64,000 bases of DNA from a virus. Numbering within the stretch: position 1 is the stretch's first letter; each line of letters opens with the position of its first letter. The notes beneath the pieces were generated by a model. The model made no database searches. It was not told the origin of the DNA and worked only from the letters and a program-made list of their open reading frames with translations. The DNA is taken from the IMG/VR virus record IMGVR_UViG_3300031616_000001, positions 54,180 through 118,179 of that record. One strand, written 5' to 3'. Both the position numbers and the translations under genes were made by a program. Shown here piece after piece: positions 49,147-58,242 of the stretch.

Positions 49147-49812
49147 ATGAAGAACAAGGCCGCGCGAGCCCCTGAACTGCAACCTATCGGAGCAGTGGTT
49201 GTCATACCGCTGCGCCTTGACTTCGGCTGCGGCCGAACGAAGTTGGATGGTTGGGAAGGCATCGACTCCATCGACTTCGGCCAGAAGCATGTTCTGAACA
49301 TCGCCGAGCAGAGCAAGGCCTGGTACCGGCAGAACCACGAATTCATGACAGGCGATCGCGAGACGCCACCCGATGTGCCGCGCTACCTGGCGTGGCCTTT
49401 CGCTGATGGCAGCGTCGACGAGGTTCGCTCCTCGCACTTCGTCGAGCATCTCACCGGCGAGCAACGCGTGTTCTTCTTCAGCGAGCTGTACCGCGTGATG
49501 AAGGTCGGCGCCACCGCGCAGATCGTCACGCCGAACTGGTCGCACTCCTGCGCCTACGGTGATCCGACGCACCAGTGGCCGCCGATGAGCAGCTGGTTCA
49601 CGCTCTACCTCAATGAGCAATGGCGCGCCGTGAATGCGCCACACGCCGGTTTCGCGTGCGACTTCGACTGGGGCATCGCCGGCGGCTGGGATGCATCGAT
49701 CGAGATGCGCAACGCCGAGACCAAGGCGGTGATGATGGACAAGAACACCAACTGCTTCCGGGACCTGATAGCGACGCTTACCAAGCGGCCGCCGAGCGCG
49801 CCAGCGCCTTGA
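49147..49812 (+). CDS. SAM-dependent methyltransferase 1
   Basis: ATG 49147 after GGAGAAACG; 221 aa. Motif I RLDFGCGRTKLDGWEGIDS, acidic YLAWPFADGSVDEVRSSHFV, and post-II HLTGEQRVFFFSELYRVMKV: the layout of type 11 methyltransferases found in glycan gene sets. Probably methylates a sugar or lipid-linked glycan. Confidence 0.8.
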   Translation: MKNKAARAPELQPIGAVVVIPLRLDFGCGRTKLDGWEGIDSIDFGQKHVLNIAEQSKAWYRQNHEFMTGDRETPPDVPRYLAWPFADGSVDEVRSSHFVEHLTGEQRVFFFSELYRVMKVGATAQIVTPNWSHSCAYGDPTHQWPPMSSWFTLYLNEQWRAVNAPHAGFACDFDWGIAGGWDASIEMRNAETKAVMMDKNTNCFRDLIATLTKRPPSAPAP

Positions 49813-49831
49813 TCCGGAACGACCAACACCA

Positions 49832-49854
49832 GGCCCGCTACACGCGGGCCTTTT
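49832..49854 (+). terminator. Intrinsic terminator
   Basis: GGCCCGC (49832-49838), loop TACAC, GCGGGCC (49844-49850), TTTT. It lies between the methyltransferase and the second collagen-like gene, 16 bases before its start. Confidence 0.8.
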
Positions 49855-49870
49855 CAATTCAGGACCACGC

Positions 49871-51985
49871 ATGACGAGCAAAGTCTCAGAATTTGCTGAC
49901 GCGCTCTTCGTGGCCGTCAAGGGCTATTGCTCGTCGGAGTTCAAGCGCCTGTTCGAGCCGGCGATCGCCCCGCTGAAGGATCAGATCAGCGCCATCCCGG
50001 CCGGCCGCGACGGCAAAGACGCGGATCTCGAGCTCGTACGCACGGCTGCCGCCGATGCCGCGCGCCAGGCGGTCGCCGAACTGCCGCCGGCCAAGGACGG
50101 TGTAGATGGTCGCAGCGCCGACCCAGAAGAGGTTTCCACTCTCGTGCAGGAGACAGTGGCGAAAGCCATCGCGCTGATCCCCGTGCCGAAAGACGGCCGC
50201 GACGCTTCGATCGAAGACGTCACGTCAGTTGTCGACGCAGCGCTGTCCAAGGCAGTCGAAAGTCTGCCGCTCCCGAAGGACGGCCGCGACGCTGAGCCCG
50301 TCGCCCCCGAGGTGGTGCGCGCGATGGTTGCGGAAGCCATCGCCAAACTGCCGGCGCCAAAGGATGGGGTCGACGGCAAGAGTGCTGATCCCGTTGAAGT
50401 TGAAGCCGCGGTGCGCAAGGCCATCGATGAGTTGCCGCCGGCGAAGGACGGCGCCGACGGCAAGGACGCCGACGCCGAGGCCATCACGCAGGCCGTGCTC
50501 GCCAAGATCGCAGCGTTTCTTGACGGCATCCCGGCGCCGGTCAACGGCAAAGACGGCCGTGACGGCGTCGACGGCGCCAGCGTCGATTCCGCGGTAGTCG
50601 CACGGCTCGTCTCCGAAGAGGTGAAGCGCGCCGTCGACGCGCTACCGGCGCCGAAGGACGGCGTCGACGGCAAGGATGGCGTGGCCGGTGCCGACGGGCC
50701 GTCGACGGAAGAGATCGCAGGTCTGGTGCGGTCGGCAGTCGCGACGATCCCGCCGCCGAAGGACGGTGTCGACGGCAAGGACGCGAGTCCCGAGCAGATC
50801 TCGGAAGCCGTGGCCAAGGCCGTGGCGCTGATCCCGGTTCCGAAGGACGGCCGCGATGGCGTCGACGGGCAGTCGGTCGACCGCCAGGTCGTGCGCGGCA
50901 TGGTCGACGATGAGGTCGCGAAGTCGGTCGCCGCGCTACCGCCGGCAAAGGACGGCGTCGACGGTAAGAGCATCGATCCCGTCGAGCTCGAAACGCTGGT
51001 CGTGGCGAAGGTGAAGGCGGTTGTCGCTGATCTGCCGAAGCCTGAAAACGGCGTCGATGGGCGCGATGCCGACCCTGAAGTGCTTCGACAGATGGTGTCC
51101 GACGCCGTGGCCGAGATCCCGAAGCCGGCGGATGGCCGCGACGGGAAGGATGGCCTGGACGGCAAGTCCGTCGATCGCGATGAAGTAGTCGAACTCGTGC
51201 GCGCGGCCACGGCGGGCGTGCCTGAGCTGGTCGAGTCGGTTGTCGAGACGGCGGTCGCGAAGATCCCGGCTGCGAAGGATGGCCGCGACGGCGTTGACGG
51301 CAAGAGCGTCGACGAGCAAACCATCGCCAGGCTGCTTGGCGACCTCGTGGCCAAGGCCATGGAGGCCATGCCGAAACCGCGTGACGGCCGCGATGCCGAT
51401 CCCGAGTCGATCCACAAAGCCATCGAGGCCGCGATCAACTCGATCCCTCTGCCAGTTGACGGCCGCGACGGTCGTGATGGCAAGGTCGGCGATCCCGGTC
51501 GCGACGCGCTGCAGATCGAGGTCCTGCCGGCCGTCGATGTCACGCGCAGCTATCCGCGCGCCACGTATGCGAATTACCGCGGCGGCGTGGTGCGCTCGGT
51601 GCGCACGACCGACCCCGTCACCGACTCGATCGAGGCCGCCGGTTGGGTCGTGCACGTCGACGGCGAGGCCGACTTCGAGATCGAGCAGGTCAATGAGCGA
51701 TCGTTCGCTTTCAAGCGCACGTTCACCAGTGGCCGCGTGGTTGAGAAACGCGTGAGCATCCCCGCACAGATCTACCGCGGCGTCTACGACGAGAACCGCG
51801 TTGGTGGCTACGAAAAGGGCGACACCGCGACATGGGCAGGGTCGCTCTGGCATTGCAATGAACCCACGGGCGAGAAGCCCGGTGTCGGCGGCAACTGGAC
51901 GCTTGCCGCCAAGCGCGGCCGCGATGGTGCCGACGGCGTCGCGCCGCGCGCCGGCCCGCCGCCGACGGTCAAGTTGCCGAAGTGA
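49871..51985 (+). CDS. Collagen-like virion protein 2, modular (704 aa)
   Basis: ATG 49871. About a dozen units of roughly 45 residues, each with a short collagen piece (KDGVDGKSADP type) plus a helical piece (LVRSAVATIPPP type). The C-terminal 150 residues include YRGVYDENRVGGYEKGDTAT and WAGSLWHCNEPTGEKPG, like a carbohydrate-binding (chitin-binding type) module. Likely a trimeric tail fibre with a sugar-binding tip. Confidence 0.78.
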   Translation: MTSKVSEFADALFVAVKGYCSSEFKRLFEPAIAPLKDQISAIPAGRDGKDADLELVRTAAADAARQAVAELPPAKDGVDGRSADPEEVSTLVQETVAKAIALIPVPKDGRDASIEDVTSVVDAALSKAVESLPLPKDGRDAEPVAPEVVRAMVAEAIAKLPAPKDGVDGKSADPVEVEAAVRKAIDELPPAKDGADGKDADAEAITQAVLAKIAAFLDGIPAPVNGKDGRDGVDGASVDSAVVARLVSEEVKRAVDALPAPKDGVDGKDGVAGADGPSTEEIAGLVRSAVATIPPPKDGVDGKDASPEQISEAVAKAVALIPVPKDGRDGVDGQSVDRQVVRGMVDDEVAKSVAALPPAKDGVDGKSIDPVELETLVVAKVKAVVADLPKPENGVDGRDADPEVLRQMVSDAVAEIPKPADGRDGKDGLDGKSVDRDEVVELVRAATAGVPELVESVVETAVAKIPAAKDGRDGVDGKSVDEQTIARLLGDLVAKAMEAMPKPRDGRDADPESIHKAIEAAINSIPLPVDGRDGRDGKVGDPGRDALQIEVLPAVDVTRSYPRATYANYRGGVVRSVRTTDPVTDSIEAAGWVVHVDGEADFEIEQVNERSFAFKRTFTSGRVVEKRVSIPAQIYRGVYDENRVGGYEKGDTATWAGSLWHCNEPTGEKPGVGGNWTLAAKRGRDGADGVAPRAGPPPTVKLPK

Positions 51986-52623
51986 GCGCGGTACTGGAGC
52001 GGCCAGTCGTGCGCTGGGATGGCATCCGATGGGATGACGCGACCGTCGTGATCCTGGCCAGCGGGCCCAGCTTGACCGAGGCGCAGTGCGCAGCGGTGAA
52101 GGCTTGGCGTGATGCCGGCGAAGCACGGCGCGTCATCGCGATCAACACGACGTTCCGGCGCGCGCCGTGGGCTGACGTGCTGTACGCCTGCGACGCGCAG
52201 TGGTGGATCGCGTTTCGCAAGGAAGTCGATATGGCGTTCGCCGGCGAGCGGTGGACGCAAGATGAGTTGGCCGTCGTGTACGGCGTGCGGCGCATCGCGA
52301 GCGTGCGCGGCAAAGGATTGAGCCGGACGCCAGGCGTCATCCATCAGGGCGGCAACAGCGGGTACCAGGCGATCAACCTCGCGTGGCAGGCCGGCGCCGC
52401 GCGGATCCTGCTACTCGGCTTCGACATGCAGGGCACGCACTGGCATGGCCGCTATGGGAACGGCCTGGCCAACACCGCTGCTCACTTGTTCGAGCAATGG
52501 CTGGTCGAGTTCAAACCGCTCGCCGCCGATCTCAAGACCGAAGGCATCGACGTCGTGAACTGCACGCCGGGCGGCCGGTTGGAATGTTTCCCGCGCGCCG
52601 CGCTTTCCGAGGAATTGACTTGA
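51982..52623 (+). CDS. DUF115-like / glycan-associated protein (213 aa)
   Basis: GTG 51982 overlaps the previous stop. Contains VVILASGPSLTEAQCAAVKA, the GPSL signature of DUF115-like (6-hydroxymethylpterin pyrophosphokinase-like fold) proteins, then RVIAINTTFRRAPWADVLYA and ILLLGFDMQGTHWHGRYG. These proteins are frequent in glycosylation gene sets. Exact activity unknown. Confidence 0.65.
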   Translation: MSAVLERPVVRWDGIRWDDATVVILASGPSLTEAQCAAVKAWRDAGEARRVIAINTTFRRAPWADVLYACDAQWWIAFRKEVDMAFAGERWTQDELAVVYGVRRIASVRGKGLSRTPGVIHQGGNSGYQAINLAWQAGAARILLLGFDMQGTHWHGRYGNGLANTAAHLFEQWLVEFKPLAADLKTEGIDVVNCTPGGRLECFPRAALSEELT

Positions 52624-53414
52624 TCGCAGTGAACACCATCCGCGCGGAGCCTCACTATCGGCGCGCGGCATTCGACGCCGGCCTCGAGAAGGTCGGCTAC
52701 CAACTTAGGAACGGCGGGGATCCGCAGAACCGCGACGACGTGATCCTGCTGTGGAACCTGCACGGCGCCAACGAGCAGCGGGCTCGCGAGTGGGAAGCCA
52801 AAGGCGGAACCGTGCTGGTCTGCGAGAACGGCTACATCGGGCGTGACGCGGCTGGTCAGCAGCTCTACGCGATCGCCGTGCACGGCCACAACGGCAGCGG
52901 CTGGTTTCCGGTTGGTGCCGAAGATCGGTTCGAAACCCTCGGCATCCAGCTCGCGCCGTGGCGCGCCGGCGGCGCCGGCATCCTGATCTGCGGACAGCGA
53001 GGCATCGGCTCGCGCCAGATGGCCAGCCCGGCGCAGTGGGAGGACAAGACGCTGCGGCGATTCAAGGAGCAGAAGCTCACCGGTGTCCGTATCCGGCGGC
53101 ACCCCGGCAAGAACGCAACGGCGACGCCGCTCGAGCAGGACCTCGCCGATGCCGGTCTCTGCGTCATCTGGAGTTCGGCCTCCGGCGTGAAGGCGCTGAC
53201 GATGGGCATCCCCGTCGTCTACTGCGCGCCGCACTGGATCTGCGCCGGCGCGGCTGGCCACAGCATCGGCACGATCCACGAACCCGTGTGTGACGACGCG
53301 CGCCGGCTCGCGGCCCTGCGGCGCATGGCGCATGCGCAGTGGCGCGTTGCCGAGATAGAGCAGGGCGAACCCTTCCGGCGGATCCTCGACAGCATCGGGA
53401 GCGCTACGTGGTGA
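52620..53414 (+). CDS. Phage glycosyltransferase-like protein A (264 aa)
   Basis: TTG 52620 overlaps the previous stop. Contains LGIQLAPWRAGGAGILICGQ, VRIRRHPGKNATATPLEQDL and CVIWSSASGVKALTMGIPVV. The last resembles the C-terminal nucleotide-sugar-binding half of GT-B enzymes. It is paralogous to the next gene. Confidence 0.6.
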   Translation: MIAVNTIRAEPHYRRAAFDAGLEKVGYQLRNGGDPQNRDDVILLWNLHGANEQRAREWEAKGGTVLVCENGYIGRDAAGQQLYAIAVHGHNGSGWFPVGAEDRFETLGIQLAPWRAGGAGILICGQRGIGSRQMASPAQWEDKTLRRFKEQKLTGVRIRRHPGKNATATPLEQDLADAGLCVIWSSASGVKALTMGIPVVYCAPHWICAGAAGHSIGTIHEPVCDDARRLAALRRMAHAQWRVAEIEQGEPFRRILDSIGSATW

Positions 53415-54154
53415 ACGTGACCGCCTACCCATGTGCTGGCAAGCGGAAGTCCTTCGAGATCTGCCTGGCCTTCGTCAGAGGCTGCGGCGGCCAGATCGGC
53501 ACGACGCTGCGCGACGGCGCCGCGGCTTTCTATGGCGTCGACGAGTCGAACGTCGACGTGTGGCGCGCGGTGCGCGCGCGCGGCTCCGACTACTACTACA
53601 TCGACAACTCCTATTTCGATTCCGCGCGGCAGCAGCATTTCCGCGTGACGAAGAACAGGCTGCAGCACCCCGGCATCGGTGTCAGCGATGGCTCGCGGTT
53701 CCGCGCGCTCGGCATCAGTCTCGCGCCGTGGCGCGCCGGCGGTGCGCACATCGTCGTCTGCCCGCAGTCGAACGCGTTCATGCGGACAGCTGCCGGCTAC
53801 GACGGCGACTGGACGCAGAAGACGCTGGCGCGCCTCAAGGCACAGACGACGCGGGAGATCCGCGTGCGCGAGTGGTCGGCGAACAAGGGCGCACTCGCTG
53901 CAACCCTGCAGCAGGACCTGGCCGGCGCGCACGCGCTGGTCACATGGTCGTCAGCGGCGGCCGTCTCGGCTGTCGTGTCGGGGGTCCCGGTGATCGTCGA
54001 GGCCAACGACTGCGCGGCGCGATTCATGGGCGGCACCGACATCGAGGCGCTGCCGACACCGGAGCGCGAAAACTGGGTCGGCACGCTCGCCGACAACGAA
54101 TGGTCACTGGACGAAATGTCAAAGGGGAAAGCATGGCTGAAGCTGCAAAAGTGA
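53411..54154 (+). CDS. Phage glycosyltransferase-like protein B (247 aa)
   Basis: GTG 53411 overlaps the previous stop. Aligns with its neighbour at LGISLAPWRAGGAHIVVCPQ and ALVTWSSAAAVSAVVSGVPV, but the N-terminal part differs (YYYIDNSYFDSARQQHFRV). A tandem duplication with divergence, suggesting two related sugars or acceptors. Confidence 0.6.
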   Translation: MNVTAYPCAGKRKSFEICLAFVRGCGGQIGTTLRDGAAAFYGVDESNVDVWRAVRARGSDYYYIDNSYFDSARQQHFRVTKNRLQHPGIGVSDGSRFRALGISLAPWRAGGAHIVVCPQSNAFMRTAAGYDGDWTQKTLARLKAQTTREIRVREWSANKGALAATLQQDLAGAHALVTWSSAAAVSAVVSGVPVIVEANDCAARFMGGTDIEALPTPERENWVGTLADNEWSLDEMSKGKAWLKLQK

Positions 54155-55074
54155 AGGACCTGAAGGGTTGGTTCACCGGATTGGGCCGCGATGGCGACCG
54201 TTCGCTGGAGCAGCAGATGACGGGGCTCGAGGCCTTGGTCGCCGAGGTCCCCGGCAAGACCGTGCTCGATGCCGGCTGCGCCGAGGGCCTCATCGCCCTC
54301 GAGCTCGCCGCCGTCGGCGCCAAGGCGTGCATCGGTCTGGAGATCGTCGGCAAGTTCGTGGCCATCGGCGAGCGACTCGCCGGCGAGCGCGAGTTGCCAT
54401 GCGAGTTCATCGTCGCCAACCTGAACCAGTACGACCTGAGCGACAAGCCGCAGGTAGACATCGTGCTGATGCTGGCCATCCTGCACAAGCTGCGCGACCC
54501 GTCGGCCGTCTGCGCCGCGCTCGCCGCGCTGGCGCGCGACCTCTGCGTGATCCGCCTGCCGCCTTCGGGCATGCGCATCCTGGACCTTCGATCCGGCATG
54601 CGGCCGCACCACATCGACCAGGTGATGACCGACGCCGGATTCGCTCTGGAGTCCGTGGTCGCCGGTCCGTACGACGAATGGCTCGGCTACTTCCGCCGCG
54701 TTCAGGCCGACAAGCCGGTCGAGCTCGAATCGGAACCCGTCGAGACGATCGCATCGACGTCCATGACGAATGTCGTCATCGGTGAGACGAACGTCGAGGT
54801 TTCCGACACGAAAGCGCCATCCCATGCAACGGAAGGCGAAGTCCATGCAACAAGCGAGGCCGGCGATGCGTCGAACGCACCTGCCGATGCATCCGGAACC
54901 TCATCGGTCGAAGATGCTCAGGCCGTCGCCGAAGGCGGCGCTGCCGAGATCGTTGACGCGGCCAAGCCGGACGACAAGCTCGAGAATGTGGCGGTGATGG
55001 CCACGGATTCCGCCGACGCAACTGGAGCGCGGCGCCGCCGCAATCGCGGCGGATCGAAGGGCTCCGGGGAGTAG
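54133..55074 (+). CDS. SAM-dependent methyltransferase 2 with disordered tail
   Basis: ATG 54133, overlapping the previous gene; 313 aa. Residues 30-200: motif I TVLDAGCAEGLIALELAAVG and IVLMLAILHKLRDPSAVCAA. The last 100 residues are low-complexity Ala/Glu/Asp/Ser ending in a basic RRRRNRGGSKGSGE, so the enzyme probably has a flexible tail. Confidence 0.75.
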   Translation: MAEAAKVKDLKGWFTGLGRDGDRSLEQQMTGLEALVAEVPGKTVLDAGCAEGLIALELAAVGAKACIGLEIVGKFVAIGERLAGERELPCEFIVANLNQYDLSDKPQVDIVLMLAILHKLRDPSAVCAALAALARDLCVIRLPPSGMRILDLRSGMRPHHIDQVMTDAGFALESVVAGPYDEWLGYFRRVQADKPVELESEPVETIASTSMTNVVIGETNVEVSDTKAPSHATEGEVHATSEAGDASNAPADASGTSSVEDAQAVAEGGAAEIVDAAKPDDKLENVAVMATDSADATGARRRRNRGGSKGSGE

Positions 55075-55098
55075 ATCATCGGTGCCGGTGATTGGCTG

Positions 55099-55818
55099 AT
55101 GGCCACTGCTCAGGCCAGGCAGCTGCACGAGTCGAACGGCCGGCCGGTGTTGATCGTGGGCCGCTTCAATCGGCCGCAGTGGCACGAGGTCTTCGAGAAC
55201 AACCCGCGCATCGTGCGCATGCCAACCAGTGGCGCACAGCGCCTGGCGAATGGCAGCGGTATGCGGCCGTACATCGTAAGCAAGACCGCGACGCGATGGA
55301 CGTGGAAGCACTGGGACATTGCACCCGGCGAGATCTACCTCACGGACGCCGAGAAGCAGTTCGGCATCGCGCACGGCGGCCGTGTCCTGATCGAACCCAA
55401 CACCAAGGTCGACGGTTCGAACAAGGCATGGATCGCTGAGCGCTGGCAGGAGCTCGTCGACCGCGGAGGCGACTTCGTCCAGGTCGGCCCGGCCGGCACC
55501 TGGGCTTTGCGCGGCGTCGAGTTCGTCGAGACCAAGACATTCAGGCTGGCCTGCGCGGTGCTGGCGGCGAGCCGGGCATTCGTTGGCACCGAGGGCGGCC
55601 TGCATCACGCGGCCGCCGCGCTCGGCGTGCCGGCGGTGGTGCTCTACAGCGAATTCATCTCGCCGGAGATCACGGGCTATGCCGGCCATCGCAACCTGCG
55701 CCACGCCGGCGAGGCCTGCGGCTCGCGTGTGCCGTGCGCTGGCTGCCGCGCGTCAATGGAAAAGATCACTGTGGACGAAGTGTCCGAGAACCTGGAGCAG
55801 ATCCTTGAAGTACGTTGA
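55099..55818 (+). CDS. Glycosyltransferase family 9-like
   Basis: ATG 55099; 239 aa. Contains FVGTEGGLHHAAAALGVPAV, which matches the heptosyltransferase donor-binding motif, and GRVLIEPNTKVDGSNKAWIA. Family 9 enzymes transfer heptose in LPS core synthesis. A phage form could alter host LPS or a virion glycan. Short compared with about 320-350 residues, so the N-terminal half is reduced. Confidence 0.75.
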   Translation: MATAQARQLHESNGRPVLIVGRFNRPQWHEVFENNPRIVRMPTSGAQRLANGSGMRPYIVSKTATRWTWKHWDIAPGEIYLTDAEKQFGIAHGGRVLIEPNTKVDGSNKAWIAERWQELVDRGGDFVQVGPAGTWALRGVEFVETKTFRLACAVLAASRAFVGTEGGLHHAAAALGVPAVVLYSEFISPEITGYAGHRNLRHAGEACGSRVPCAGCRASMEKITVDEVSENLEQILEVR

Positions 55819-56455
55819 CTCGTGGTGGTTTCCGGACGGCGAGAGCCACCTTCCTGGATGGATGGCGAACCCGAAGGTACGCATGGCCTTGAACGGTCGG
55901 CCAGCCTACCAAGGCGGGAAGCAGAAGGCTGCCATGGAGGTTTGCACGCAGTTCCGCACGGCGGTTGATGTCGGCGGTCACGTCGGCCTGTGGAGCTTCA
56001 ACCTCGCGCACGCCTTCGACCAGGTGCATGCCTTCGAGCCTGTCGCCGTGCATCGCGAGTGCTTCACGCGCAACACCGAGGGCCTGGCCAACATCGAGCT
56101 CCACGACTGCGCGCTCGGCGATCGCTACGGCAGCGTGAAGATCCGAACCGAGCCAACGAGCAGCGGCGATTCGCGCGTCGACGGTGCCGGCGACATCCCG
56201 ATGCACACGCTGGACAGCTTCCACCTCGAGAACGTCGATCTGGTCAAGATCGACTGCGAGGGCTTCGAGCTGTTCGTGCTGCGCGGTGCCGAGGAGCTGC
56301 TGGCGCGCCAGAAACCAGTCGTCATCGTCGAGCAGAAGCCCGGCCACGCCGTGAAGTTCGGCCTCGGCGATCGCGATGCGCTGCCGTACCTCGAGTCGCT
56401 CGGCTACCGCCTGGCGCGCGAGATGGCGGGCGACCTGATCATGGTGCCGGCATGA
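55805..56455 (+). CDS. FkbM family methyltransferase
   Basis: TTG 55805 overlapping the previous end; 216 aa. TAVDVGGHVGLWSFNLAHAF with HAFEPVAVHRECFTRN, and VDLVKIDCEGFELFVLRGAE are FkbM signatures. The family O-methylates sugars and polyketides. The TTG start is inferred from coupling. Confidence 0.85.
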   Translation: MKYVDSWWFPDGESHLPGWMANPKVRMALNGRPAYQGGKQKAAMEVCTQFRTAVDVGGHVGLWSFNLAHAFDQVHAFEPVAVHRECFTRNTEGLANIELHDCALGDRYGSVKIRTEPTSSGDSRVDGAGDIPMHTLDSFHLENVDLVKIDCEGFELFVLRGAEELLARQKPVVIVEQKPGHAVKFGLGDRDALPYLESLGYRLAREMAGDLIMVPA

Positions 56456-56610
56456 GATTCAAGCGGCGGGCGAAAGCGCAGGATCCGTGGAATCGATGGT
56501 TCGCGTGGCATCCCGTCTTCTGCGAGTTCGACAAGTGCTGGGTTTGGCTTGAGATGGTCGACCGTTGCTGGGACAACGATCTCGAGCGCTGGCAATACGA
56601 GACCGACTGA
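56452..56610 (+). CDS. Small Trp-rich protein (52 aa)
   Basis: ATGA-coupled upstream; the stop shares a base with the next ATG. Rich in Trp (WNRWFAWHPVFCEFDKCWVW). No family recognised. Coupling supports a real gene. Confidence 0.5.
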   Translation: MRFKRRAKAQDPWNRWFAWHPVFCEFDKCWVWLEMVDRCWDNDLERWQYETD

Positions 56611-57293
56611 TGAAGGTCTACATCGGTCACGACACCCGCGAGCAACCGGCCGTCGACGTGGCGTTGCGCACGCTCCTGAAGGTCAGCGGCATCGAAGCCG
56701 AACTGCTGTGCGCTGACCGGCTGCGCGACGCCGGCATGCTGTCGCGCATCAGCGATCACCGCGGCGGCCAGTCGTACGACCTGGTGAGCAACGCACCGAA
56801 ATCGACGTCGTTCGCTGTCTCGCGCTTCCTGACGCCACTGCTCTGCCAGGGCGGCTGGGCACTGTTCGCCGACTGCGACGTCGTGTTCGCCCGCGACCCG
56901 CACGAGATGCTGGCAGAGATCGAGCCCGGCAAGGCGGTCTACGTGGTCAAGCATGAGTACCTGCCGGCCGGCGACACCAAGATGGTCGACCAGGTGCAGA
57001 CGGTCTACCCACGCAAGAACTGGTCGAGCGTGATGCTGTTCGACGTCGACCATCCGGCAAACCGCCGGCTCTCGCTGCACGACATCAACACCCGGCCGGG
57101 CCGCGACCTGCACCGGATGTACTGGCTCAACGACCACGAGATCGGTGAGTTGGACCCGGCCTGGAACTGGCTCGTCGACTGCCAGGCGCGGCCGGCGAAT
57201 CTCGGCATCGCCCATATGACTCTCGGCGGCCCCTGGCTGCCCGGTTGGCAGGGCGGCTCATTCGATGCCGAGTGGCAGAAGGAAGCACCATGA
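56610..57293 (+). CDS. Glycosyltransferase family 8-like
   Basis: ATG 56610; 227 aa. Start MKVYIGHDTREQPAVDVALR is typical of phage-type GT8 proteins, and the metal-binding DxD is DCD at residues 88-90 (WALFADCDVVFARDP). Also SSVMLFDVDHPANRRLSLHD. Transfers a hexose from a nucleotide sugar. Its end overlaps the head-tail connector gene. Confidence 0.8.
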   Translation: MKVYIGHDTREQPAVDVALRTLLKVSGIEAELLCADRLRDAGMLSRISDHRGGQSYDLVSNAPKSTSFAVSRFLTPLLCQGGWALFADCDVVFARDPHEMLAEIEPGKAVYVVKHEYLPAGDTKMVDQVQTVYPRKNWSSVMLFDVDHPANRRLSLHDINTRPGRDLHRMYWLNDHEIGELDPAWNWLVDCQARPANLGIAHMTLGGPWLPGWQGGSFDAEWQKEAP

Positions 57294-57895
57294 AGATCAT
57301 CGCGCCCGCAACCGCTGAGCCGATCTCGCTCGAGCTCGCGCGCCGGCAGTGTCGGGTCGATGCAGAAGGCAGCCCGCCGGTGCACATCGACGACGACCTG
57401 ATCATGATGTACGTCAGCGCGGCGCGCGAGTGGTGCGAGATGTACTTGGGCACGAACATCGCGCCCGCAACCGCCGAGATTCGCCTGTCCGCGTTCCCGA
57501 CCGCCGAGATCACACTGGAGTCGGGCCCGGTGCTCGGCGTGCTGCAAATCACCTATCTGGACGTCGACAGCGCCGAGCAACTGGTACCGGACACCGTCTA
57601 CGAGCTCGACTCGACTGGCCAGGTCGCGGTGATTCGCCTGCGCGCCGACCAGAGCTGGCCGGACACCGATGCCAGCAACAACAACGTCAGCATCCAGTAT
57701 TCGATCGGCTACTCGCTGCCGGGAACGAGCCCGCAAGACGCGCCGCTGCCGAAGTCGATTCAGATCGCCATCCTGCTGCTGACGTCGCATCTCTACAAGC
57801 ATCGCGACAGCACCACAGAGGTCGCGCTGGCGGAGATCCCGATGGGCGTGAAGTTCTTCCTGTTTCCGTTCCGCCTCAAGTTGGGGTTCGCGTGA
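57290..57895 (+). CDS. Head-tail connector protein (gp6-like)
   Basis: ATGA-coupled; 201 aa. AEPISLELARRQCRVDAEGS, DDLIMMYVSAAREWCEMYLG and a C-terminal LPKSIQIAILLLTSHLYKHR match the HK97 gp6/phiE125 family. It sits beneath the portal as the adaptor ring. Here it is separated from the portal by about 17 kb of fibre and glycan genes. Confidence 0.88.
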   Translation: MKIIAPATAEPISLELARRQCRVDAEGSPPVHIDDDLIMMYVSAAREWCEMYLGTNIAPATAEIRLSAFPTAEITLESGPVLGVLQITYLDVDSAEQLVPDTVYELDSTGQVAVIRLRADQSWPDTDASNNNVSIQYSIGYSLPGTSPQDAPLPKSIQIAILLLTSHLYKHRDSTTEVALAEIPMGVKFFLFPFRLKLGFA

Positions 57896-58242
57896 CAGTC
57901 GCCGGCGATCTCACCGAGCGCATCTACCTGCAGCAGCGTGATCCCGCGGTAGGCGCGCTGCGTGAGCAGGCAAAGAGCTGGGTCATGTTCACGCCGAACG
58001 GCATCTGGTCGTCACGGCCGTTCGCACCGCGCGGCCGCGAGTTCTTCGCCGGCGGCCAGGAGCAGGCCGAGGCGACGCTGGCCTTCCGGATCCGGTACCG
58101 GACCGACGTGACGACGAAGATGCGCCTGCTGCACAACGGGCAGCCATACGACATCACCGTGATCAATCCGGTGCGCGGCGGCAAGGAGTTTGTCGATCTC
58201 ATCTGCAAGGCCGGCGTGCGCGACGGACGGGTGACGTCGTGA
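57892..58242 (+). CDS. Head-tail adaptor / stopper protein
   Basis: GTG 57892, coupled; 116 aa. DLTERIYLQQRDPAVGALRE, GREFFAGGQEQAEATLAFRI and PYDITVINPVRGGKEFVDLI match SPP1 gp16-type head-closure proteins. Follows the connector as in typical phages. Confidence 0.85.
   Translation: MTVAGDLTERIYLQQRDPAVGALREQAKSWVMFTPNGIWSSRPFAPRGREFFAGGQEQAEATLAFRIRYRTDVTTKMRLLHNGQPYDITVINPVRGGKEFVDLICKAGVRDGRVTS

Noticed and set aside
49981-51543. 520-codon minus-strand frame opposite the collagen-like gene
   Set aside because: Long open frame produced by the repetitive codon pattern of the collagen-like gene; only low-complexity Ser/Arg/Pro translation.
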